From assembly GCA_014904985.1 (NCBI GenBank), contig MU129215.1:1-52854 (forward strand): 52,854 bases of DNA. The letters are read 5' to 3'. This document shows, one piece after another, positions 33,731 to 44,722 of the stretch (positions are counted from its first letter, which is position 1; each line of letters begins with the position of its first letter). Made by a program: the position numbers and the translations under genes. Under the pieces are notes generated by a model. The model had not been told where the DNA came from and ran no database searches. It worked only from the letters and a program-made list of their open reading frames with translations. The stretch is from Hydnum rufescens UP504. Taxonomy: Eukaryota; Basidiomycota; Agaricomycetes; Cantharellales; Hydnaceae.

Positions 33731-33912
33731 TCTGTGTAGCTACATTTTTATATGAATGTAGCTACATTGGGGGTCTGGGGGCGGAGCCCCCGGGAGCTCT
33801 AGGATAGTGTTGCTACATTTGTATAGCCCAATATTAGGGGACCTACCACACTAGCCCACTATTGTAGTGTAGCAACAGTGGATATTGCCACATATAGATG
33901 TAGCTACACAGA
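33731..33912. mobile_element. 182-bp MITE with 15-bp perfect TIRs
   Basis: TCTGTGTAGCTACAT at 33731-33745 is repeated as its exact reverse complement at 33898-33912. Internally there is a second GTAGCTACAT copy and a GC-rich hairpin, GGGGGCGGAGCCCCC. It is too short to code for protein. No clear target duplication is visible, so the superfamily is open. Confidence 0.75.
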
Positions 33913-34054
33913 GACAACGACATTGAATCAAAGTCTGAATCTCTAAGTCCACACTCTTGAAAATTCACTCTAGTGCTCATAGTAATTGCTCAAAAACATC
34001 TTTATTATCACAATCCTATCCTATCCTATTCTATCTCTTTAACCCCAGTGCTGA

Positions 34055-34399
34055 CCTCTGGCAGGCTCATTAGGGTAGCGAATGGACTCATTAGAGTGGC
34101 CAGACCCATTAGGGTACCAAACAGACTCATTAGGGTGGTGGCCAGACCCATTAGGGTAGCGAATGGACTCATTAGGGTGGTGGCCAGACCCATTAGGGTA
34201 GCGAACAGACTCGTTAGGGTGGTGGCCGGACCCAGTAGGGTAGTGAACAGACTCATTAGAGTGGCCAGACCCATTAGGGTACCAAATGGACTCATTAGAG
34301 TGGCCAGACCCATTAGGGTACCAAATGGACTCATTAGAGTGGCCAGACCCATTAGGGTACTGAACGGACTCATTAGAGTGGCCAGACCCATTAGGGTAC
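34055..34399 (+). repeat. 39-bp minisatellite, left copy
   Basis: Units built of GACTCATTAGAGTGGCC, AGACCCATTAGGGTACC and short joining words, about 39 bp, running into the 25-N gap. The unit is the reverse complement of that at 40430-40990. The period is a multiple of three, so both strands stay open; this is not evidence of coding. Confidence 0.85.
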
Positions 34400-34424
34400 N
34401 NNNNNNNNNNNNNNNNNNNNNNNN
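34400..34424. other. Assembly gap (25 N)
   Basis: A placeholder gap separating the left minisatellite from the left cargo copy. What truly adjoins the cargo copy is unknown. Confidence 0.95.
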
Positions 34425-35190
34425 GATTGACAAGCTCGCACAGAACGCAAAGAGGCAAGGTTTCGTTTCCAGCTTCTTGTTCCAAAATGGAAGCCGCCCA
34501 CGCGATGAAGCTTGAAAGGTGCTCTTTGGGGGATGGGCTGCAAAAACCTCATGCTGCTTGAAAGGTCACGGAACTGTTTCACGTTCGTGCTTCACATGGC
34601 GCCAATCTGACATTACACTGGGTTGAGGGATTTAGATTTATCGATTCAAGGTAAATTGTCAGCTTTGAGCCGCAGAACTGGACCATCTTTGGGCGATAGC
34701 ACCTCCTTTTGATTAAGGACAAAGATCTGGTCTCATACGTGAGTTACTTTCCTTCAATTGACCAGGTATCCGCCAATCATTGGGTCCTAAACTAGGCCAG
34801 TGCTTACGTCGCCTTCCCAAAGTCGTCAAAATTTGACAAACTTCATGGTTGGTGCCCGGCTTCCACCCAATTGCCCAATCCAAAACTGTTTGATCTTTCT
34901 CTTCATTCAAACTGGGAGTGATGATCCATGCCCATAAGCAAATTGGTGATGAGTGTGGGTTGTTGACAATGATGTGGGCCTTTTACCTCTTGGACCTGTG
35001 ATGATTGCCATTTATTTGTCAGATCTGATCAGGTGGTTAATGAGTCCAAGGCACCCCACTTGGCAACCATTCTTTAAACTTCCGATGAATCCTTGGATTG
35101 CAAGTTCTCTTCAGTGTTTGCATTTATCAAAATTTGGATTTTGAAACTCGAGCACCCAAAACTCCAACCGGCTGAGGTCCTCAGCCTCGT
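34425..35190 (+). pseudogene. Cargo gene A, 3' part, left (decayed) copy
   Basis: Collinear on the plus strand with the minus-strand sequence from about 48528 down to 47799, the C-terminal third of cargo gene A. Shared landmarks: CTCGCACAGAACGCAA (34434), CACTGGGTTGAGGGATTTAG (34616) and ATAGCACCTCC near 34697. Many small indels destroy the frame. The 5' part is lost at the gap. Confidence 0.75.
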
Positions 35191-35729
35191 ATTTTCGTTC
35201 TCTTCTCCACTTTCTTTCCCTTTGTGGGTTATTCATAATAAAAGTAAAAAGTTTAATACCCATTTATATAAAGTGAATTTATCATATTAACAGTTGCCAA
35301 TTGCTATCGGCATCTTGATTGTCGAGTCATCAAACTTTTTACACCGCCGTTTTAGTTGAGGAAGTACTTCAGCTTTGTTGTTGATTGGGCTTTTTCAGGC
35401 TATGTGCTTGATCCATACTGTGCGTTTGTGGGCCCCAGTAAAGTGATTTATCTCAGGTTTCTCTTGTTCTCGTTTCTCTCGTTCGCCCATTTCTTTTTCT
35501 TGTTCTCCCACCTTCTCTCATCTCGCTTCTCTCGTCTCATTTAAACTGGCGCTTGTCGACTGAGTGGACTGTACAATCTTTTCTGCGGTAACTTGTATTT
35601 AGCCTTTGTAGGACTTCTCCCCCAAAAGTCCAACAAAATTTTGTGCATTAAGCTGTGATCAGGCTTTAAGCTCCCTTTCACCATTATTACCAGTGCTGAT
35701 TCGTACTCGGCGCTACTGCTTAATTTTCA

Positions 35730-38700
35730 TGATTGATGGCTGGCGGATCAACGAACCCCTACGCTTTCATTAAAAACCCAAGTCACCAGAAACCTGAGTC
35801 TCCCCAAAAAGCTCTTCCCACCCTTCGCTCTTTCACTTCAAATTACCGAAGTAACCAAAGGCTTGGCTTCTAATTCTTCACACCAAAAGCTCCACCCAAA
35901 GATCGCCCCAAGTCTTAGAGTTCCCTCAAAAAACGCTCTAATGTCCCCCCGAGGACCTCTTCCAAAAGTCCGATGGAAGAATTGCCAGAACCCGGCCTAC
36001 TACATTGAAAATCCAAGTTTCTCGCCGGCAGATTGGGAGCTTGGGCCTGTGTGCCTTCAGGGAAATCCAGTGTCTTCTTTCAGGGTTTCCGTGTGGAAAG
36101 ATAAAAAAACATCAGTATCAGAAAAAACGCAAAAAATTCCACACCACTCCCAAGGTTTTCGGGACGATCCCACCTGGACCAAATAACAAATATAATACGG
36201 GGCTATTGTTGCAGAAATGAATTCGTTCTATAATTGTCCGTCTTTTGATTCGGAGATGCCTATAACGCTAGAAAAAAAGGCTATGATTAACACTTTTCGA
36301 ACGGGTACCAAAAAACCCACAAGTCGAAAACGAACCAAAAAACTGCGCAACTCTCCCGGCCAAAAATTTTAACTACCAAAAAATCCGCGATTTCCAGTAA
36401 AAAACGGGAAATTCTCCAATTCAGTTCACATTTCAAATCCTTCTTCGGAAACAAAAACCCACGCCTAGGAAAGATATAAAAATCCTCATCCGACGGGTAC
36501 CGAGCACGCGAATAACAGATTCAAAATGACCTCTTTACAGAAGCAAATTACTAATCAGAATCGACACCCATCAGTAAAAAAACAATTTCTCGTCAGTTTA
36601 CACCGCGGCGATCTTCTCGGAACCACCGCCGCCCAGAAAGCTGTGAAAAATCCGCATCTAATGATACAAGAACGTCTATTACGGCTGCAAACTGCTTGTT
36701 TGCCATCGAATCCACATCCCATGCACTTGTCCCCATTATCAACCAACAACAAAAACACCCTTAACCACTGGACTAGCCCTCAAATTAATCTCCAAAACCC
36801 GGAGATATCCTTTATTTCGGACCTCCAGAATAGGGCTCCACATGGTCAGTGACCACATGCCTCCAAGCCATTCCACATGCCTCAGCAAATTGGCTGACAT
36901 CACCCCCCCTCATGATTCCTTTTTGTTTCTTTATGAATGACATCACTATGACATCACTCCTCAATGATTCTTTTGTTCCTTTATGAATGACATCACTATG
37001 ACATCACTACTCATGATTTCTTTTGTTCTCTTTATGCCATGACTCAGCTATGACCGCATTATTACATTCATCTTTGTTATTTTTCTTTTGTTCTCACCTA
37101 TGACTCACATATGACTCACCCATGGGGGAGTCATATTTCTTAAACCACGAGCCACCTTCGAAAGGTATAAAAGCTGGTAGATTTCCTCGTACCCACACAA
37201 CAATCATCTTCCTCGGAAAATCATTACTGTCAACCACTGTCAACTTTCTGCTTGCCCCTCTAAAAACAGTCTATACTATAAGCCATCTGGAGCTAAGTAT
37301 CTTCAAGGCTTGTTGAGACAAAGCCACTGGTAGCCCTCTACGCGAATCACTAAAGCCAAGGAAGTGCAGGACCTAAAGGTTAGAGTTGCCTCGGACATCC
37401 AAGGAAAAGTTAAGCATAAGAAATACATATCAGGGTTTTGAAGAAAAGAAGAAAGAAACAATAAACAAGACTAACCAAGCACTGGACCAGTCTTAACCCA
37501 CAGATATCCGCTTTTTGACCATGGAGCAACGTAAACAAGAATACACCAAATATCAGTAAAACAAGACCACACAACGTAACGATGTATAAGCCTTTCCACA
37601 AGCATCCCAGACATATAAGCCTTCATAAGCATCCCACACCGACGTATAAGCCTTTCTACAAGGCATCCCAAGACGGATATATCATTGACTTACAGCTAGG
37701 TCCATATCCCTTCCTATTCCCACTGAACACCATACACGTTGTTGCAGAGTGTATAACCATTTGAAGCGAACCAGCCCAACGAATAACAACAGAATACAGC
37801 TCCCTCCACCACTGGCTGAACCAGATTTTGATTTGACAGTCATCGGGTCCCAACCCTTCTTCTATACCCGGGGAGTGATACCATACCCAATCTCGTGGAT
37901 TGGAGCTGATGATGATGGCACTTGGCAACCGTCGTGTCTTGTCGTCGACAATCGTTCACGGTCGACTCATCCTTCGAATCGAACTCACATGTATCTGTGG
38001 GGAGCAAGGTCTCCTCATCAGGTCGAGTATGTCTCTCTGTCCCTCCAGCGTCGGGCGAGTTCCCAGAGCACACAAAGCGCATGGCTTTCACCTCCACCCT
38101 CGTCTCTTGTACATTCACCTTCCCTCTGCTTTGCCTTTCCTAGTTGCCCCCTCCGACCCCTCGTTCTCATCCGCCACGTTTGACCCACTCAGACGCTCTC
38201 GACAAACTCGTAACATGCGATCCCAATCATGTGAATGATAATGGAGGGCCATGCACCTTGGTGGGTGTTCAGTGTCCGAAACAGGTAGCCTGCTCAAAAC
38301 CGATTGTATCGATCCTTGCGGACTTGGATGCAAAGGCAACAGAGTGGAACGAAATCTCTGAATCCATTAGGCACATTGCCTTGGCGGGCAAGCCCCTGGG
38401 GTCGAAATTCCAGCAAATGGAAATGCGTTGGAATGCCTTTCCAGGGGTCTTTGTATCTTCCAGTCAAATCCAAACTCGCTTCTTCAAGGTATGCCTACCC
38501 CAATTTCATGGCCATTCTTGGTGCTGACAATCTTATATGCAGTCCTCTGCCTCTGAATACACAAGTATGTGGTTCGGCCTGGCATACCTTAGCTTTATCG
38601 AGTTCTTTTGTTTAGGGCGAGGACTCTGTACTTGGGAGCAGAGCCACCAGGCTCATTGCGGACATGAATGGTGTGAAGGGCTGCTGCGCGAAAGATTGCA

Positions 38701-40141
38701 CAGTACAGGAGGGGATATCGCTCGGATTATGTCTGCTCAGAAGGAAAATGGACACATGATAGCAATGCGTTGCGACCATGGAGTGCATGCGATGTTATTT
38801 TGTTAGCCAGTAAAGCTGCATCCCTGCTGCTCATTGCGCAAATGGAATGCGCCTGGGATCTATCGAGATGTCCGAATGGTTTGATGCCAAATCTCGTATG
38901 GCTGCCGTTGATTTCTGATATCATATCTGTTTCTTTCTTTCGAAACATTCCAGCACGAGGCATTGTGCGAGTTTCACGGGCTGATGAGCTCCCAGAAGAA
39001 GAGAGCATTTGATTCAGCAATGTCTACAAGACCTGGGACAGCTGATCAAGGCATGCTTGCTGCCCTATTCAGGCCATAACATGGGATTTTCGGTCTTCCC
39101 ATGGACGAACTTGGCGAAGATTCTAATTGAAGCCACAAGCTCGTAACTCAGGAATTTTTTGCCCAATTGGCCCGTTTCCAAACTTCGTTCGAGTATAGTG
39201 ATCACTATGGAACGTCACATTGGAAGCCTTATACTTCATGCTTCAGGATACCAATACTGAGAGGAAGGTTACACTCAGCAGCCTCGATGATTGGCCAGAG
39301 GGGGATGCATCGGATATCCCGTTGATTGTTGATCACAATGGGGACGTGATACTATCACTGAAGGGGGCTAGGGATGCTGCCTCCAAGAAGGTCACTGGAG
39401 GGAGCTCGGGTGGTGGTGCTAAGCGAAGGAATGCCAGTGATAGTCTCATTGATGGTGGGGTGACAAAGAAGATACGAGAGTTGTCATCAGATCTAAGGAA
39501 GGGGACCAAGAGGGCCAAAGGAAAGCGGAAGTCGACACCGCTCTCTAGTGCCTATATCAACAGCGAAAGTGACAATGCTGTAGAGAGTGACCCCTCTGGG
39601 CCCTCCGAGGTACATCTTGGAAATGAACTGCAACCACAACCAAAGCCCCGGCCTCATTTTTCCAACTCACAAGCCTCTCCCTCTGTCTCTGGTGTCACCT
39701 CAGCCCCTCCACCTCCACTGATTGACCTCCCAAGGACGGACTGGAGAGGAGTGGACTTGTCATATTTCGATCCCGCCTCGTTTTGATAATACCTTCAATG
39801 CATATCCTGGATCCGTGAATGGAACCATGGACCGCAATGCCGACATGATTCTGCTCTGTCAGACTTCTACCCTACAACATGGTGATTATCCTGGAACTGC
39901 ACAACCTGATGACCTATTTGGGTTTTCAATGGGGCACCAACAAGGACATGCAGAGATTGGCATGCATGATTTTTGGAGGTTCCCAGTACCATGTCGGATG
40001 GTCTCAACTATGAGAATGGGGTTGCACGTAATTCTATGGATGTTACCTGGGGACTTGACAGCCTTGGATTATCTACATCATTTCAACAGTGTTGACTTAG
40101 TGTCATGCTCCTCTCAGGTTGATGCCCTTATGCACCTTTAA
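35730..40141 (+). pseudogene. Cargo gene B, left (decayed) copy, interrupted
   Basis: Collinear with the minus-strand gene at 47303-44723. The best-preserved part is 39220-39786, with TLSSLDDWPEGDASDIPLIV, KKIRELSSDLRKGTKRAKGK, LPRTDWRGVDLSYFDPASF and other blocks found in both copies. The 5' part (35860-36080) and the rest (from 37866) are separated by an unrelated insertion at 36085-37865. Frameshifts are numerous, so this is the older of the two copies. No known family; the N-terminal half is Ser/Pro/Arg-rich and probably disordered. Confidence 0.7.
36085..37865. mobile_element. Insertion inside the left cargo copy, LTR-like in part
   Basis: About 1.78 kb that is absent from the right copy, where CAGGGT and GCCGGGAGTG are adjacent. 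It contains repeated ATGACATCACTATGACATCA words (36930-37010) and a TATA-like GGTATAAAAGC near 37160. CATAAGC/GTATAAGCC repeats lie near 37580-37670. This style suits an LTR promoter region, but I could not define TG..CA ends or a target duplication. A frame at 36526-36852 is unrecognised. Confidence 0.5.
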
Positions 40142-40201
40142 CTTAGTCTCATGTTTCTTGCTAACTTGCCTATAGTAACTTCTTAATGCTATAAGTCTAC
40201 C

Positions 40202-40402
40202 CTTGCCATAAGTATATGTATAGGTTGGTGCATGTTGCAGGCACGAAGTTCAGAGACTGGGGCCCCATTGGGGCCCAACTTGGTCTGGCCGATATGGGGT
40301 ATTTGGCCAATTGGGCCCCATGTCGGGAGGGCCTCCCTAGGTACCAAAAAGTGCCTGGGATTTGGTACCTAAGAAGGTCCTGATATACAGTGGTCCAAGG
40401 TG
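40202..40402 (+). repeat. Terminal module, copy B
   Basis: Follows cargo gene B. It has GGGGCCCCATTGGGGCCCA, then a GGTACCAAA/TTTGGTACC inverted pair (about 40340-40370), ACCTAAGAAGGTCC, and ends at GTGGTCCAAGGTG (40402). It is nearly identical to the reverse complement of 44465-44665. Similarity between the two arms ends exactly here. Confidence 0.8.
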
Positions 40403-40429
40403 AATATGATGGGCAAAAGTGACTGACCA

Positions 40430-40990
40430 GCCTGATTCGGCATGCAAATGAATCTGTTCACCACGTGAGATTGCCTGTCCACAACGCAAATGAATCCATT
40501 CGCCACCTGAATGAGTCCATTCACCACCAGAATGAGTCCACTCATCACCCAAATGAGCCCATTTCCCACTGGAATGAGCCTGTTCATCACCGGAATGAGC
40601 CCATCTACCCTAACAGGTCTGTTCACTACTCTAATGAGTCCATTAATTACCCCAATCAGTCCAGTCACCACCCTAACGAGTCTGTTCACCCCCCTACTGG
40701 GTCTGACCACCACCCTAATGAGTCCATTCGCTACCCTACTGGGTCTGGCCACCACCCTAATGAGACCGTTCGCTACCCTAATGGGTCTGGCCACTCTAAT
40801 GAGTCCGTTCAGTACCCTAATGGGTCTGGCCACTCTAATGAGTCCATTTGGTACCCTAATGGGTCTGGCCACTCTAATGAGTCCGTTCAGTACCCTAATG
40901 GGTCTGGCCACTCTACATGAGTCCCATTTGTTGTACCCTAATGGGTCTGGCCACTCTAATGAGTCCGTTCAGTACCCTAATGGTCTGTCT
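40430..40990 (+). repeat. 39-bp minisatellite, right copy
   Basis: Unit GTACCCTAATGGGTCTGG plus CCACTCTAATGAGTCCGTTC. The left part (40430-40720) is degenerate and the right part nearly uniform, ending near 40990. It starts just after terminal module B and is oriented opposite to the array at 34055-34399. A one-unit irregularity near 40915 breaks the three-base phasing. Confidence 0.9.
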
Positions 40991-42300
40991 ATGGTCCACT
41001 ACTATGGTCTGTACTTTGATCCATTTGGAGTCCCGTTCACAAACCCATGGGTCTGATGCTCTGACAGGTCAGGGTCAACCATGCTGATGAACACCATGAT
41101 CTGGAGATCAACCATGGTTGATGTCTATCTGGACTGGTGGACCATGGTGGCAGGGCCCCCCATGGGTTGTATGACCTCACTCATGAGCCTGAGGATCAAA
41201 CTCATGGTTGGATGCCCCAGCTCATGAGTTTTATTGTCAATACCCTGCCATGACCATGCCCAGATCATGATTTAGCACTGTCCCCTCATGGGTCAATATA
41301 GTCCGGCCCCATGAGTCTGTGATAGGTCCGGGACCCTTTGGGTCCTCTCCTGTGCAGTAAAAGCCGACCCAAAGGGTCCAAATCTATCTGCCTGAGGTGG
41401 TTTCTCCGCATCGGGCCCCTCAGCGGACAGTACTTGACACTTTGGGGCCACAATACGGACTTTCTTCTGTGTAGGAGTGGCATCATTCGTAAGTTTGCCT
41501 TTGACACATTCAACACATTCTTCTTCGATGCGTCCTTCATCTTCAACAAGTTCATCCTCTTCATCCTCTTCAACATGCTCTCCTCCCTCCTGCAGCTCTA
41601 CCTTGCCAGGTGGGAGGGCAACTGCCTTGTGCTTTGCAGGAGCCTTAGTTCAGTTAGAGGCCCTAGTCCTCTCTAATGAGTCCTAGAGGTTTCAAACATC
41701 ATGAAGATTGAGAGAGGAAAGATATTACTGATTAGACTTGCCTGAGATTTAGCAGGAACTTTTTGTTTTTCACAGCAGTACTTGTCTTGCGAGGACTGTG
41801 GCTGCCCATGACAGTAGGCTTAGCACAGTGTTGAACAGGTGGGTAATTCGCCAAACAAAGAAATCAGATCCTGCAGGAGGCTCTGCATGTACTCTGGAAT
41901 GGGAACAATATGGATAAAAGGCTCGAAACTTCTCCAAACAGAGATGTTGGAGCCTGTAAGAGACTCTGCATGTACTCCGGAATGGGGATGATGGCGTTGT
42001 GGCTTTCGTTTCGACAGGCAGGAATTGGCAGGTGGCAATTGCCGAATGTTCAGGGGACTCACCACTCCGAAGGCAGAACAGATGTTGATTGAAATCAGAA
42101 AAAAAATACACACTGTAACTAAATAAATATTGACAAATGATGTGGAGAACATTAAGTGTGATGTCCTAGTTTAGCTTGGGCTCGGAGTGGGAAAAGGGCA
42201 GAAGGATATGCCATGCTCAGAGGGCTCCCATCTTCCCACTCCATTATTGAGTCCTTCTTCAAAGGGTGGAGTGAAGGATGGTACAACATTGGAGGAAGTC
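40991..42300. other. Non-coding spacer with short repeats
   Basis: 41040-41340 is rich in CATGAG/ATGGTTG words in both orientations. 41880-41990 contains two similar GAGTACATGCAGAG-type copies about 80 bp apart. No gene recognised. Confidence 0.4.
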
Positions 42301-42309
42301 ATGTTGTCA

Positions 42310-43012
42310 TCTCCTTGTCGCTGGTGGTGCGTTCAATTTCTGTGGCTTTGTACATGGTAGATGCCAAACTTCTGTCTGACTTGCATTGGGCAACTGAAAC
42401 GCCCCAATATTTGAATGGCCTGGCAAGAAAAAGTCACTGTCTGTATGATGATATTTGGTTTATGTGGAGTTATCCTTTCTACATCATCCCATTTGGCCAT
42501 CTGTTATGCCCTGGACAAAATTCAGTGTGGAGTGAGGCTGAACTTGGTGGACATTCTACCCCAACCAACTTTTGGGCGGTCGTGGCCAGGGAAGTATACA
42601 ATATCACTCCGTTTTGGGGTGGCAATCATAGTAACATTGCAGCTGTCCCAGTCACCCAAACCAACATGCTTGAGCTTGCGGGCATGGAACTAGCTCAATA
42701 CTTTCCTGTTCCCCTCATTGCCGGCTGTTTGGGCTTTGTAACCGACGCATCCCTCGCCCTTCAAGCTGAAAATTTCAGTGCACAAGTTCCCAACACCATG
42801 CACTACTCTGGCCAGCATACTTCCCTCACTGAGGCTCTTATGAGCGAGGCTTGGTACCTAAATGTTTTTCCCCCCACCATGAAGCAGTATCACAAGGGCA
42901 GCCTTAGTTATACCAAGGATAACATTGCTAAACAGGCAATGATGGGAAGAATTGGGCATACTGGCATAATGAGATTTTTGACTTATCTGATTACATTTAT
43001 GCATTGCAACGC
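42310..43012 (+). pseudogene. Fragment of a class V chitin synthase
   Basis: Class V/VII fungal chitin synthases are membrane enzymes that polymerise cell-wall chitin; here only the region N-terminal to the catalytic core remains. Visible in order: MPNFCLTCIGQLKRPNI, then AWQEKVTVCMMIFGLCGV (membrane segment). After a one-base break come FYIIPFGHLLCPGQNSVW, TNFWAVVAREVYNITPF (cytochrome-b5-like part), NMLELAGMELAQYFPVPL, LGFVTDASLALQAENFS, and SEAWYLNVFPPTMKQYHKG. Stops (TAG before MPNF, TGA before MAWQ) show decay. It lies between the two inverted cargo copies and has no catalytic QxxRW part, so it is a captured or duplicated fragment, not a functional gene. Confidence 0.75.
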
Positions 43013-44464
43013 ATGAATCAAGCTTCAAACTATCTGCTTCTGCGTGAATGGCCAACCGTTTCATTCCATTGCATTCCCCCATATTTACAGGGATGAAAAT
43101 GAAGCCACTGTTGAGGTTTGGACATTCAATCCACTTGTAGGCATGTCAGGCTTGGAGGGATCAGTGGATGAAGTTGCTACAGAACAACAGTCTACTATCA
43201 GTTGCTGCTTTGTAGCATCTCTGAATGAACTCACTTTTATGTTTCACTTTGTTTGATCTAGCAGTGGCAATTTTCATTTCTGCATGATTTCATTCCAACT
43301 CCAAGGTTGACTTCATTGGTAAGAAGGAGGGACTGCCCGTTGAAAGTCCAAGTCCATGAAGAATCATTTCCTGCCCTCTCCCTTGTATCCAATGGTCTCT
43401 GACAATTGTAAAACATTGAGTTTTCCCTGCTGGGCTTCTGAGACAAGGTCGCACTGAGTTGACTGCAATTTCACTGCTGTTTCCACCTTAGAAGCAATGA
43501 ATCGCAGCAGCTTGACATAAGGCCCTGACTCAGAGGCATAGACAGACTTTGTGAAGGACAGGTTATAGTCAGCTAGAGCATTTAGCATGATCTCAAGGTG
43601 CTGAAGCGACAGTGCCTCAGGGGGACTAAACTCCAGGGGGGGGACGCTTGGCACAATGATGCAAGAAATTCTCGTGAGAACCACATGTGTGAATAAGCAT
43701 GCTTAGGGGATCTGGGCCAGAGGAATGTATGATTGGTGGGTATTTCTCAGCCTCAAGAAGCTCCACCAAGAGAAGTTCCTGGCGACTTCGCTCCTTTTCC
43801 TGGGCAAAATCCGTATGTGGTGTAGAGGGGGGACAGTGTCGAGAAGGTGGCGCCTGTCCAAGGAGAGCCATGTGCACAGCAACAGGATGAGATCACACCC
43901 ACAGATGTTGAAGGTACCCAGGGTCTTTCCACATTTGGTAGGGGAGCCAAGTGTGGATCTGGGTAAAATTGAGCAGTGTAACGTTGGAGAACCGGTCATC
44001 CTGCTTCAGGGTACGAAACAGATTGTCTCTGCACACAAGAGACTTGAATATTAGCCCCAATGAGAGGCCATTCTTGGTGACCTTATGTTGTTTCCAACCA
44101 TCTGCCCCCTGGGCCTCAGCAAGGGCCACAGTGTCCATCAGCTCTTCCTGTGTATGGAAGATCTCGACCACAAGCCCATACCACACATCTGGCATTACTG
44201 CAGGGGTCATTTCCATTTTCATGGCAAAGAGGTCAGATGATGGCCTCATGGCTTCCTTGGTGGCCCCCAGTGCTGAGGGTGCCGACTTGTGGGGATCATG
44301 GTAAGTGGGGGCACAAATATCAGGGCTTCTTGGGCTGGTAGATGATTCCCTGTCAGAAGAGGGCTCTTGCTTGATACCACTGCCTTCGGCTCATTGATTG
44401 CGGGTGCAAGCCCTCCTCATAGAGCTTTCCAGACCATATAGGTGCCCCAACAAGCTCCTGCATC
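43013..44464. other. Unassigned region, possible minus-strand gene remnants
   Basis: Minus-strand frames at 43364-43684, 43703-43950 and 43893-44249 read as ordinary protein. Examples are LSLQHLEIMLNALADYNLSF, VKLLRFIASKVETAVKL and NVTLLNFTQIHTWLPYQMW. I recognise no family. They may be exons of one decayed gene. Confidence 0.35.
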
Positions 44465-44665
44465 CACCTTGGACCACCGTATATCAGGACCTTCTTAGGT
44501 ACCAAATCCCAGGCACTTTTTGGTACCTAGGGAGGCCTCCCGACATGGGGCCCAATTGGCCAAAAACCCCATATCGGCCAGACCAAGTTGGGCCCAATGG
44601 GCCCCAGTCTCTGAACTTCATGCCTGCAACATGCACCAACCTATACATATACTTATGGCAAGGGT
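44465..44665 (-). repeat. Terminal module, copy C
   Basis: The reverse complement of copy B (40202-40402), beginning CACCTTGGACCACC at 44465. On the minus strand it lies 3' of cargo gene B, the same relation as in the left copy. Confidence 0.85.
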
Positions 44666-44722
44666 AGACTTATAGCATTAAGAAGTTACTATAGGCAAGT
44701 TAGCGAGAAACATGAGACTAAG

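Noticed and set aside
34026..34515. Open frames within the 39-bp minisatellites (34055-34399 and 40430-40990) as repeat proteins
   Set aside because: Period divisible by three keeps all frames open; frames run through an N gap on the left and there is no start context or unique domain.
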